Shown: positions 55,441 to 64,000 of the stretch, piece by piece
How the letters are laid out: the number at the start of each line of letters is the position of its first letter
Numbering within the stretch: the stretch's first letter is position 1
Assembly: GCA_011037195.1 (NCBI GenBank)
Contig: JAAEAF010002721.1
Coordinates: 1 to 64,000 of the forward strand
Direction of reading: 5' to 3'
DNA from: Triatoma infestans
Lineage: Eukaryota; Arthropoda; Insecta; Hemiptera; Reduviidae
Length of the DNA: 64,000 nucleotides
Program-made: the position numbers and the translations under genes
Notes under the pieces: model-generated
The model's database searches: none
What the model saw: the letters and a program-made list of their open reading frames with translations, nothing else
Told to the model about the DNA's origin: nothing

Positions 55441-55935
55441 TTTTGGTTTTTTATAGCTCGTAAAATTTGAATATTTCCGTATATAAATTATAGTGTATTT
55501 AATGCTTTTTAGATGACTGTGAATTTTTTTTTTGGAATATTATACATTCTTTTTTTTTTTAAAAAAAAGCCAAGACCACTATATTATGATTAAATTCTGT
55601 AATTTGATAATTAATAAATAATTAATTGGTAAATATTTAAAAATACTATAAAGTGTGAACTTTTTTTTTTTTTTTTTTTTTATGGCAATTAATTACGTGT
55701 AGTAAATTTGAAACTTTTTAATAAAGTTTAAGAATATTAAATTTATTTTTAAACAAAATTTGAATTTGTTTTGTTGTTTCCTCGATTTCGAAGAAATATT
55801 AGCGAACGCTTTGTGTGTGTGTGTGTGTGTGTATATGTGAATAAAATATTCAAAAAGAAAAATATTGCCAGAAGCTTAAATTGTTGTTCTATTTTGCCAA
55901 AAAATTGCCCCAATGATTTCCGTTAAATGTTGCTC
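55441..55935. other. No gene seen
   Basis: AT-rich, with poly(T) at about 55661-55681 and (GT)n at about 55811-55832. Confidence 0.55.
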
Positions 55936-55951
55936 AATAATTACTCAAATA

Positions 55952-56131
55952 GGGGCGGGTGTTGGTGTATTGGTTATGAGCATGGACTTGCAAGTGGGAG
56001 GATCCCAGTTCGAGTCCAGCGTATAACTACTAAATTTTATATTTGTTTAAAAAATGTTATTAGTAAAGTAAGTGCTTTCGCCCCGTCCACGACACCTAAT
56101 TTGGTAGTTGGACGTTAAGCCCGCCTGAAAA
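55952..56131 (+). repeat. SINE-T copy 3, tRNA-derived
   Basis: TTGGTGTATTGGTTATGAGC and CCAGTTCGAGTCCAGCG, then TTAGTAAAGTAAGTGCTTTC and AAGCCCGCCTGAAAAAA. A perfect 16-bp TSD, AATAATTACTCAAATA, lies at 55936-55951 and 56132-56147. This is the cleanest SINE-T boundary in the window. Confidence 0.93.
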
Positions 56132-56341
56132 AATAATTACTCAAATAAGGCGCCATATGATAGTTGATCGGTCATAAGAGTGGATCGCTCAGGATTATAG
56201 TGTAGCTGGGGGTGGGGAACGATTCCCTGGTCTTAGCTTTGTAGTTTATTTTGATATGATTAATATATAATTAAATATATAATAAAAACAAAACATCTAT
56301 AACGGTGTTTCACCAAATATTATGGAAGTAAGGACAAATCC

Positions 56342-56766
56342 AAAGCTCGCTAGGGGGTATCTGTTGCATTCAGTTACTTGGGGAGTAGCGACCCTACGAG
56401 TTACCACAGCTCAGTCAGTACTCCATGCATGCCTACGTCAGAACAGTACACAATATACTTACAATACATACACTCTACACGTTTCAGACAAGGACAAATA
56501 CAGCACACACAAACTAGGGTCTCCGTCTCTAGTTAATTGGCATAAGCCAAGGGAGAAGAAACGGATTAGCTCAGTTGTAGCACACTGGTTCCCGGTTCGA
56601 ATCCAGCATGCTGCCTTTAGATTTTCTCTTCCAAGGAGCTTCTGCAATGAACACTGTCCGGTGATGAGCAGTGTTGGCTGCAGCTAGAGAACACTGCTTA
56701 GTGGCCGGCAGTACACTGAATAGATCTTTCAGGTCGGAGTGCGATAATCCCTTACAGCAATCTACA
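56342..56766 (+). repeat. SINE-B copy 5
   Basis: AGGGGGTATCTGTTGCATTC, GGGGAGTAGCGACC, CAAACTAGGGTCTCCGTCTC, GGATTAGCTCAGTTGTAGCA (A-box), CGGTTCGAATCCAGC (B-box), GTCCGGTGATGAGCAGTGTT and CTTTCAGGTCGGAGTGCGAT. The flanks AGGACAAATCC (56331-56341) and AGGGCAAATCC (56767-56777) form an 11-bp TSD with one difference. Confidence 0.88.
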
Positions 56767-56929
56767 AGGGCAAATCCGACGTCTTAGGCATTGTATTTAA
56801 GTAAGCCGTCTTAGAAGTTCTTAATTTAATTAACTATCACTTCTGTGTTATAATTTCTTGTTTTTTTAATATCTTATGCTCCAACCTGTTTTGTTAATAT
56901 CTGGTATTTTATCCGTCGTAGCATGCATA

Positions 56930-56985
56930 TTTATTTTCCGCCTGACCGGTTTCGGATTTTCATCCATCTTCACAGCAAATTCACT
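56930..56985 (-). ncRNA. Hammerhead-like motif F6, single arm
   Basis: On the minus strand: CTGTGAAGAT, GGAT-GAAA-ATCC (stem II, GAAA loop), GAAA, CCGG, TC, AGGCGG. Stem II and the self-complementary ACCGGT recur as in F2 with a different stem sequence, but the core has two extra bases (CTGTGAAGA). No second arm is seen. Confidence 0.4.
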
Positions 56986-57057
56986 ATTGAAAATACAATC
57001 TGCTAGGATTAAAAAAAAAAAAATTTTTTGTTTTAATATAAAAACATTATCAGATTT

Positions 57058-57284
57058 CAGAGACATTTTCCTTGATAGCCTGCTTCATTTTGTGGTCATC
57101 GACCGGTTTCGGGCGTTCGCCCATCTTCAGGATGCGTTTTTCAGACGGTGTGATAACACAGACTTGCACAGAGCAAATTCAGTTTACACACTTGAATTGA
57201 ATTGAATTTGCTCTGTGCAAGTTTGTGTTGTCACACGGAAAATGTCTCTGATTCTTTCTAGCTCTGCGGAACCAACCACCACAA
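57058..57284. mobile_element. Foldback element F2e, right arm deleted
   Basis: The left arm is complete (AGAGACATTTTCCTTGATAG to GAGCAAATTCAGTTTACACA). The right arm passes from TTGTGTTGTCACAC straight to GGAAAATGTCTCTGATTC, so its motif is gone. The flanks ATTATCAGATTT (about 57047-57058) and ATTATCTGATTT (about 57285-57296) are a 12-bp TSD with one difference, confirmed by the empty copy at 55198-55440. Confidence 0.87.
57097..57134 (-). ncRNA. Hammerhead-like motif, F2e left arm
   Basis: The minus strand is identical to 27358-27395: CATC, CTGAAGA, T, GGGC-GAAC-GCCC, GAAA, CCGG, TC, GATG. The match is exact although the two elements sit about 30 kb apart and this one has lost its other arm. 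Confidence 0.6.
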
Positions 57285-57464
57285 CAATTATCTGATTTGT
57301 TGGGGGCCACAAAATTAACCCTTTAGGCTAAATGAAAGCCCTAATTTTTTTCCCGTAAATCATAAATATTAACCGCTCTGTTAATATTTCTTTAATTTAA
57401 ATAAATCTTTGCACTTCTTCTTTACTACAAATACTGTACAATAATGCACCTTTTCTCCAATAAA

Positions 57465-57526
57465 TTTTGCAGAGCTCCTGAGAAGAAGGGCACCCCAATG
57501 CTATCCGAAACGTAGGAGCAAAAGAA

Positions 57527-57557
<31 letters not shown>

Positions 57558-57560
57558 CCT
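57465..57560 (+). repeat. F5 hairpin arm
   Basis: GCTCC, TGAGAAGA, AGGGCACCCC, AATGCTATCC, GAAAC, GTA, GGAGC. The outer GCTCC and GGAGC pair over 5 bp. It corresponds to the minus strand of about 42355-42430, sharing CCAATAAATTTTGCAGA and GAATTCTT. Stem II is damaged here but perfect in the 42-kb copy. Confidence 0.55.
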
Positions 57561-58149
57561 CCTCTGGCCATTGTCGTATAAACATGTCTCTATAATTTTA
57601 AGGTTTGACGATTTGAAAACTATTTTCAAAATATAAATATTGTTCTGGGAACTGTTATTAATCAAATTATGAATGAAAGTATAGTACGTATATTAGAAAC
57701 TCCAAAAAGCTTTTATTAAATAATAAAACTAGTATGTAATTATTATGAAAAATAGATCAAATTATGGTTATTCAATTATCTAAGATACTATCAGAGGGGG
57801 TTAGTTAGTGTATATAAGAGGGTAATAAGTTGGTAGTCTATACAACCTAACAAAGAGTACGTAATGTGGTACTTCTACTAGTTACTATACACTATACTGA
57901 CTATACTGTGAAGTTAAGAAGTGGAATTTTCTTTTGATAAGAAATAAAAATGAATACAAAATAATTCGTAAAAATCACTCAAACCATTCTCTTACTTATT
58001 ACAATTCTAATAAATTGATAAATTACTTATAAAAAATGTGAGAGGGGCACACTTAGATTTTTATTACTTATTTTCTCTTATTCGTTGTAAGAGGGGGAAG
58101 TGGTTGTTATCATGTTAAAATTCAGGTGCCCTGATTAGTGAAAAAATAT
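57561..58149. other. No gene seen
   Basis: AT-rich. Nothing supportable. Confidence 0.5.
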
Positions 58150-58760
58150 TTTTAGCGAATTGTCTGTGTTTGTGTTATTAGAAATATCTCAAAAAAAAAA
58201 AAAAAAAAAAAGAAATGGTCGCAGATAGCTTAAAAAAATTGATCACTCACTACCACAGCATCTAACACGAAGATTTCCGGGCAAAATCTATCAACCGGAA
58301 ATGCCACTTATTTCAATGTTTTCTTTTTCTTCCATTTTGCCATGATTTGGCTAAAAAAAAACAAAATGGCTCTAACTTTTTATTAAACTTTCGTATATTA
58401 TCTGCCCCCGGGCATAAATATCTGTCACTTTTATTTGAAACATTTTCAAATTTCGGGAAAATTGATATGTTGAGAGTTGAGGATATGTTGATATGTTGAG
58501 GGTTGAGGATATGCTGATATGTTGAGGGTATGGTATGGTAGGAGAGGGATGACAATAGCGTTATGCTTTCCTGTAAAGTACTACTTCAGTATAATGTATG
58601 TTTCTTTACCACCTATATAATACTCATAATAAGTATGCAATAAAATTCCAAATTTTAAGAAAATCGGGTTTACCGGAAGTGAATTATACAGAATAAATTT
58701 TTGATTTTTTTTTTAATTTTCTCGTTATTACAACGATTTTTCATTAAACCTTGGAATGCT
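58150..58760 (+). repeat. Diverged HT960 relative with minisatellite
   Basis: CGAAGATTTCCGGGCAAAAT, CAACCGGAAATGCCACTTAT, ACAAAATGGCTCTAACTTTT, GGGTTTACCGGAAGTGAATT and TTACAACGATTTTTCATTAA follow the HT960 order. At about 58464-58532 a ~24-bp unit (GATATGTTGAGGGTTGAG) is repeated three times. Confidence 0.7.
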
Positions 58761-58960
58761 TGCTGCATAAATACGTAGAAATGGGGGGGATGGGAACAGA
58801 ATTGTGGGGGATGGGGGGTCTGCCATTTAATTTAAATGTGAATATACAAGTAAATAACCCTACCACCACTTTTATGGCCAGCCCAACTACACATTATAAC
58901 GTTGCAATTTTAAAGAAAAATTTCTTGATTAAATTGTATTTAATTATACTAAGAAAAAAA

Positions 58961-59965
58961 ATCTGGTGTGAAACACTCACACAACTTTCCCTTACACCTT
59001 TTCTCAAAAATTATAATTGACAAATTTTATAGTTTGTGTACCAAATTTAACGAAATCCGTCGAAAACTGAAAAAAAAAAATTGTTCAGTAAAAGCGCACT
59101 TTCGGTTTACTAAATTTCTTAAAACTCGGAATTTTGGCCATCTATTTATTTCTCAATTAATTTTGTTTGAATGATAGAATTGTATAATCAACTGTGATAG
59201 CACTTTAGAGAAAAAAAACATAACCCCACACCTCCCCTAAAAGTGCCCTTTAATGAATTTTCCCAGAGAAATGTTTAAGATAAAAGTTGTAGATCTTTGC
59301 ATGTTTAGTTTACATAGGAAGTTTCAAGAAATTCATCGGAGCCATTTTTGAAAAATCACGAAAAAGTGAAAAAAATCATTTAGTAATAAAAACGCACTAG
59401 TTATCTTTTTTCCGAATTTTTTTTTCCGGAATTTTGAAACACAATTTAATTTCTGATTAACATTATTTAGATGACAGAATTGTCTAACAAACTGAATTAA
59501 ATGGGAAACCTAACCCCACCCCTCCCCCAAAAAGTGCCCTTAAATGCATTTTCCCAGAGAAATGTTTCAAGTAAAAGTTGTAGCTCTTTGTATGTGTGGT
59601 TGATGTTCCATGTTTAAAGAAAATCGTCCGAGCTATTTTTTTGAAAAAATCGCAAAAAAGTAAAAAAAAATCCAACTAGTAAAAAAGTGGTACTTTCGGT
59701 TGAGAAATTTTGACAGATAACGTACTGTCAGATCTCATGGTGATAACTAAACGGAATATCAAGTTTTAACTTTCTACGGTTTTTCGTTTTTTGAGCTATG
59801 CTGTTCACATACATATACACGCACACACACCATTTGCTAAAAACCATTTTTTTTTTTACTAAGGGAGGGACCACAAAACGGATATTTCCGGTGAAAACTC
59901 CAGTATCGAAAATTTGACACGATTACAATACTTCCTCTTAGTAGGAGTAAGAGAAAGTAAAAAAA
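58961..59965 (-). repeat. HT960 repeat, full length
   Basis: It begins TCTGGTGTGAAACACTCACA and ends CTCTTAGTAGGAGTAAGAGA. Between them are the three modules with GCGCACTTTCGGTTTACTAA, AAACGCACTAGTTATC and TGGTACTTTCGGTTGAGAAA. Confidence 0.9.
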
Positions 59966-60004
59966 GTCGTCCCAGATATTACTTTCTCTTACTCGTAGTA
60001 AATT

Positions 60005-60240
60005 TTTACTATAGTCGCTAGCGCACTTGCTTTTCGTGATAGAATTCAGGGTTTGATTCCCGTCAGGGTAAAGTCGTTGTTGACCCAGCATCATGATAAA
60101 AAAATGGGAAGCTACAGATAGTAGCGCCCTACAGTTAGGTAGCGTAGGCCAGTACTAACCGGCGAGGGAACTGTGTGTCCCCCTATTCAAATCGCCGTCT
60201 GGGAAGCCTTGGCCCTACATGGGCTGTTACGCCATAGGTT
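60005..60240 (+). repeat. SINE-C, tRNA-derived
   Basis: CTAGCGCACTTGCTTTTCGT, the B-box-like AGGGTTTGATTCCCGTC, then AAGTCGTTGTTGACCCAGCA, GTAGCGCCCTACAGTTAGG and CCCTACATGGGCTGTTACGC. Only one copy is present here. It follows an HT960 end, and ACTTTCTCTTACTCGTAG before it is a scrap of another. Confidence 0.65.
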
Positions 60241-61515
60241 CCCCCCCCCCCAGCTATATGTAATTTATTAAGAAATCCTCGATTGAAGAAAATTTAACAA
60301 CTTTATGTGCAAGAAAAAGTTATTTGAGTGTTCTCACTTAATTTTTTGTATTCAGAGAAATTAAAAACAGTTTTTTTTCTTCTGTTGAAAAAGTAATTTC
60401 GATTACTTGATCTGATTGCAATATTTCCACCAGATAATTCCTCAAAACTTCAAAAATCCAATGAATTTATATTATGGTTAGAAATATGAATTATAAGGAT
60501 AAATAAGGTTATTAAGTTTGTACGTTAAATAGCCACCAACCAATTTTTGCACCAACCCTATTATGGATAAAGTGAATGTGTGCGTAAAAACTAAAAATTC
60601 TTATTAAATTAGAACAAGAAAATTACCTCTTGGATTAGAAAGGTTTTAAATTAAAGTGATTTATCATATTTAATTTCCATTTGAATCACGTTAAATTTGT
60701 AGTTAAAAAGTTTGATAAAGGGAAGGCGCTAGCGCACACTTCCCACACCCTCAATTTCGTGAATCAACTGGACAGACAGTTTGTTGTTTATAGCGGAATG
60801 ATTAGTAACAACAGTTCTTATATAGCCGTGATTTTTCTACAATATTATAATGCTGTCAACTCTTTTAACATTAAATTTCCGGTTTAACAAAAAAAAATAT
60901 AGTGTTTAACCTCTTCAACTTTGATTATACAACATCAAATCACGCCTGCACCAAACCGTAATCATAATCATGTACTTAAAAAAAAAAACCTGTCTGTTTA
61001 CTAAATAAATATATGTATAGATAGATATATGTATTAAGGAGGCAATTATTAATAGATTTTCATATAATAACTACCAACACGGTTGTCAGTTCTTTAAGGA
61101 TACTTAAAACTATAAAATTATCTTTAATTCCTTTGCTTTAATTATATATATTTACATTTTTAATTTTTTTATTTTTATTAATAAGCTAGTTCTACGAAAG
61201 AATATTCAAAGAGAGACTGGTTAGCAGTAGTAATTCTAACGTGTTTAAACTAAATTACATTTTGAAGTTAGTGACTACGAAATTGGGAGGGTACCACTCT
61301 CGCAGGATTGCCTGGGCGAGTTGGAGTTGACGGATATCTTGGGATATTGTAGGTTGACCGGTAAGCTACCGGGGAAGATTATTTAAGGGAATAATATGGG
61401 GGGCATCGGGGGGATAAAAGCCATACAGACTTAGGTCCGACGCCACCATGCACCCGGTATAATAATAAATAGTGGCTACGAAGGCCTTTAAATAAATAAG
61501 AGACAAAAACTTTGA
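60241..61515. other. Mostly unassigned
   Basis: AAGAAAAAGTTATTTGAGTG near 60311 is a decayed HT960 end. TTTTTGCACCAACCCTATTA near 60544 looks like a mariner terminal repeat without partner. The GC-richer stretch at 61260-61450 (GGGAGGGTACCACTCTCGCA, GGTAAGCTACCGGGGAAGAT), followed by ATAATAATAAATA, could be the 3' end of another LINE, but has no readable protein. Confidence 0.35.
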
Positions 61516-62508
61516 ATAAAAAAAATCTGGTATGCAACACTCACACAACTTCCTCTTACTCCAGTTCTCAAAATAATAATTGACAAATTTTATAGTTTGT
61601 GTATCAAATTTAATTGAAATTCGTCGAAAAACTGTTCAGTAAAAGCGCACTTTCGGTTTACTAATTTTCTTGAAACTTGGAATTTTAGCCATCTATTTAT
61701 TTCTAATTAATTTTGTTTGGATGATAGAATTGTATAATCCAAACTATGATAGCACTTTAGAGAAAAACATAACCCCACCCCTCCTCAAAAAGTGCCCTTA
61801 AATGAATTTTCCTAGAGAAATGTTTTAAATAGAAGTTGTAGATCTTTGTATATTTAGTTTATATACCAAGTTTCAAGAAAATCATCGAAGCCATTTTTGA
61901 GAAAATCGCGAACAAGTGAAAAAATCATTTAGTAAAGTGGTAATGTAAACGCACTTCCGGTTATCCGATTTTTTTGAAATTCGGAATTTCAACAACATAT
62001 TTAATTCTAATTAACATTATTTAGATGATAGAATTGTCTAATAAACTGAAATAGCACTTTAGATGAAAACCTAACTCCCCCTCACCCCTAAAAGTGTCCT
62101 TACATGAATTTTCCCGGAGAAATGTTTCAAATAAAAGTTGTAGCTGTTAGTATGTGTAGTTGATATATTATGTTTAAAGAAAATCGTTGGAGCCATTTTT
62201 GAGAAAATCGCAAAAACGTAAAAAAAACAAGTAAAATGGTACTTCCGGTTGAGAAATTTTGTCAGATGACCCGTTGTCGGTTTCCATGGTGATAACTAAA
62301 CGGAATATCAAGTTTCAACTTTCTACGATTTTTCGTTTTTGAGCTATGCTGTTCACATACATACATACATATACACACAAGTCCATTTGCTAGAAACTAC
62401 TTTTTTGGACTCAGGGGACCTCAAAAAGGATATTTCCGGGGAAAACTCAATATCGAAAATTTGACACGATTACCATATTTCCTCTTACTAGGAGTAAGAG
62501 AAAGTAAA
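61516..62508 (-). repeat. HT960 repeat, full length
   Basis: TCTGGTATGCAACACTCACA, ACTTCCTCTTACTCCAGTTC, three modules, then GGTTGAGAAATTTTGTCAGA, GCTATGCTGTTCACATACAT and CCTCTTACTAGGAGTAAGAG. It is one of the best-preserved copies. Confidence 0.92.
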
Positions 62509-62728
62509 AATATCTATATAAGAATATAGGTAATCATTTTAAAATATTTGCTTTAATAACTTTAATAGTGAACCATCTAATCATTAAACAATGGTAAGAT
62601 TTGCAGGAATCTGCACTTTGGAAGAACAACGTTCAAATACGATTTCTGGTTTGTTAAGAGCCATCTGAATTTTTTCTCCCGAATACTTTAACCAATACAG
62701 TGTAAGATGTATAAATGGTTTGAACTTT

Positions 62729-63690
62729 TTACTTTCTCTTATTCCTAATAAGAGGAAGTATTGTAATCGTGGCAAATTTTCGATATCGAGTATTCACCGG
62801 AAAAATCCGTTTTGAGGTCCCCTGAGTCCAAAAAAGTGGTTTTTAGCAAATGGTCTGTGTGTGTGTTGTAGCTGAACAGCATACCTCAAAAACGAAAAGC
62901 CGTAACTTGATATTACGTTTAGGTATCAGCAAAGGATCTGACGGTGCGTTATCTGTAAAAATTCCTCACCCGGAAGTACCACATTACTAGTTTTTTTTTT
63001 TTAACGTTTTTGCGATTTTCTCAAAAATGGCTCCAACAATTTTCTTTCAACTTGATATATGAACTACACATACAAAGAGCTACAACTTTTATTTGAAACA
63101 TTTCTCTGGGAAAATTCATTTAAAGTTTTCATCTTAACTGCTATTTCAATTTATTAGACAATTCTGTCATCTAAATTATGTTAATTAGAATTAAATGTGT
63201 TGTAGAAATTCCAAGTTTGAAAAAATCGGATAACCGGAAGTGTGCGTTTAATTTACGTTTACTAAATGATTTTTTCACTTTTTCGCGATTTTCTCAAAAA
63301 TGGCTCCAACGATTTTCTTGAAACTTTAAAATATAAACCAAAACATGCAAAGATCTACATCATTTATTTAAAATATTTCCCTGGGAAAATTCATTTAAGG
63401 GCACTTTTAGGGGAGGGGAGCGTTTAAAGCTTCTTCTAAAGTGGTATCATAGTTGATTATACAATTCTATCATCCAAACAAAATTAATTAGAAATAAATA
63501 GATGGCCAAAATTCCAAGTTTTAAGAAAATTAGTAAACTGGAAATGCGCTTTTACTGAACAGCTTTTTCAGTTTTCGACGAATTTCCGTTATATTTGGTA
63601 CACAAACTATAACATTTGTTAATTATAATTTTGTGAACAGGAGTAAGAGAAAGTTGTGAGAGTGTTTCACACCAGATTTTTTTTTTTACA
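62729..63690 (+). repeat. HT960 repeat, full length
   Basis: TACTTTCTCTTATTCCTAAT, AAGAGGAAGTATTGTAATCG and TTGAGGTCCCCTGAGTCC. Module starts lie near 62969 and 63234 (ACCGGAAGT) and 63537 (ACTGGAAATG). The end is AGGAGTAAGAGAAAGTTGTG and TTTCACACCAGATTTTTTTT. It lies head to head with the copy at 61516-62508, separated by about 220 bp. Confidence 0.92.
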
Positions 63691-63909
63691 ATAGGCTGAT
63701 CATTTCAAAAAAAAATTGGCCAAACAAGATTTACATTGTCCGGGGTAACCAAGCAAGGTTTCAACTTTATTACTTAAATCAGTGGTAAATCAAGGTGGTA
63801 GCTTCCGACGTGATTTTTTAATTTTTTGTGAGCCACAACGCCTTCATATAAAATGATGAAAAAATAAAAATAATCGGTTAGTAATGTAATAATAATAATA
63901 ATATTTGCT

Positions 63910-64000
63910 AGGGGAGGGAATAAATAGCTAAGTGGTTAGCGCGTTGGACTCCCACGCGGAGGTCCGGGCTTCTTCCAGTCCAGTGCTACCCTTAGATTTC
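63910..64000 (+). repeat. SINE-A, cut by window end
   Basis: GGGAATAAATAGCTAAGTGG and TTAGCGCGTTGGACTCCCAC (A-box and loop region), then GGAGGTCCGGGCTTCTTCCA where the B-box should be (decayed), then GTGCTACCCTTAGATTTC. Confidence 0.8.

Larger units (their letters stand above)
56990..57373. repeat. Repeat copy of 55198-55440 with foldback inserted
   Basis: ATTGAAAATACAATCTGCTA, TTTTGTTTTAATATAAAAAC, then the foldback, then TTGTTGGGGGCCACAAAATT, TTAGGCTAAATGAAAGCCCT and CGTAAATCATAAATATTAAC. Confidence 0.8.

Noticed and set aside
9732..57560. Penelope-type RT or GIY-YIG endonuclease gene near the foldbacks
   Set aside because: No RT fragment in the window has Penelope features. All readable RT pieces are of LINE type, so an autonomous partner must be elsewhere if it exists.
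18585..60565. A mariner element bounded by TTGGTGCAAAAGTT near 18590 and TTTTTGCACCAACC near 60544
   Set aside because: The ends are 42 kb apart with no transposase of that type between. They are more likely two unrelated solo ends or chance matches.
6716..64000. Homeodomain exon of the ems-like gene
   Set aside because: I looked for a frame with an RKPKRIRTAF- or WFQNRR-like segment on both strands and found none.
1..64000. CRISPR array, bacterial operon, rRNA
   Set aside because: No regularly spaced short repeats, no Shine-Dalgarno-linked gene clusters and no rRNA-like blocks. Spliced-gene signals and SINE/LINE content mark this as eukaryotic nuclear DNA.

Overview
This is an AT-rich, intron-like stretch of an arthropod genome, most probably an insect. 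The clearest host gene is the first coding exon of an empty spiracles/EMX-type homeobox gene on the + strand at 6247-6709. It has an eh1 repressor motif, the SPWLLSRHGRIFPHRFPGG block that precedes the homeodomain in ems/E5 proteins, a consensus splice donor and a TATA-less Inr+DPE core promoter 66 bases upstream of the ATG. No homeodomain exon is found downstream. If the assembly is right, 6710-64000 is all inside a first intron of more than 57 kb.

Nearly everything else is transposable-element sediment. (1) Foldback elements of 0.28-0.9 kb (families F1-F4, with single-arm relatives F5 and F6) lie at 4.3, 9.7, 12.3, 12.7, 19.5, 21.1, 27.2, 35.7, 40.7, 42.4, 56.9, 57.1 and 57.5 kb. Their arms carry an RNA motif with hammerhead-ribozyme architecture: CTGANGA, a perfect hairpin, GAAAC, then a UH site, bracketed by a short complementary stem. 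Where both ends can be found, the elements are flanked by 12-16 bp target-site duplications (TSDs). (2) A non-coding family of about 0.96 kb, called HT960 here, has subterminal inverted repeats, a terminal hairpin and internal ~300-bp modules; it occurs about a dozen times in both orientations. (3) tRNA-derived SINEs of four types (A, B, T, C). (4) Degraded 3' ends of at least five non-LTR retrotransposon lineages: RT, RNase H, CCHC and restriction-like endonuclease regions. (5) DNA transposons: three mariner copies, one hAT with a perfect 8-bp TSD, and a PIF/Harbinger-like MITE with TAA TSDs.

Layout: 1-5 kb holds HT960 relatives and the first foldback. 5-6.7 kb holds the promoter and exon 1. 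6.7-9.7 kb is simple, AT-rich intron. 9.7-13.2 kb holds foldbacks, a SINE and LINE ends. 14.9-25.7 kb holds mariner, LINE and foldback copies. 26.9-28.5 kb is a three-level nested insertion. 30.4-37.8 kb holds mariner, hAT, LINE, SINE and MITE copies nested in one another. 38.3-47.5 kb holds HT960 copies, the largest foldback and a SINE split by a LINE. 47.5-64 kb is a dense mosaic of SINE-B, HT960, a RNase H LINE and the last foldbacks.

The most interesting item is the hammerhead-bearing foldback set. Stem sequences differ between families while pairing is kept, and the TSDs point to reverse-transcription-type insertion. Penelope-like retroelements are known to carry hammerhead motifs, so these could be their non-autonomous, inverted derivatives. 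That link, and ribozyme activity, are inferences. Boundaries given for old repeats are approximate.
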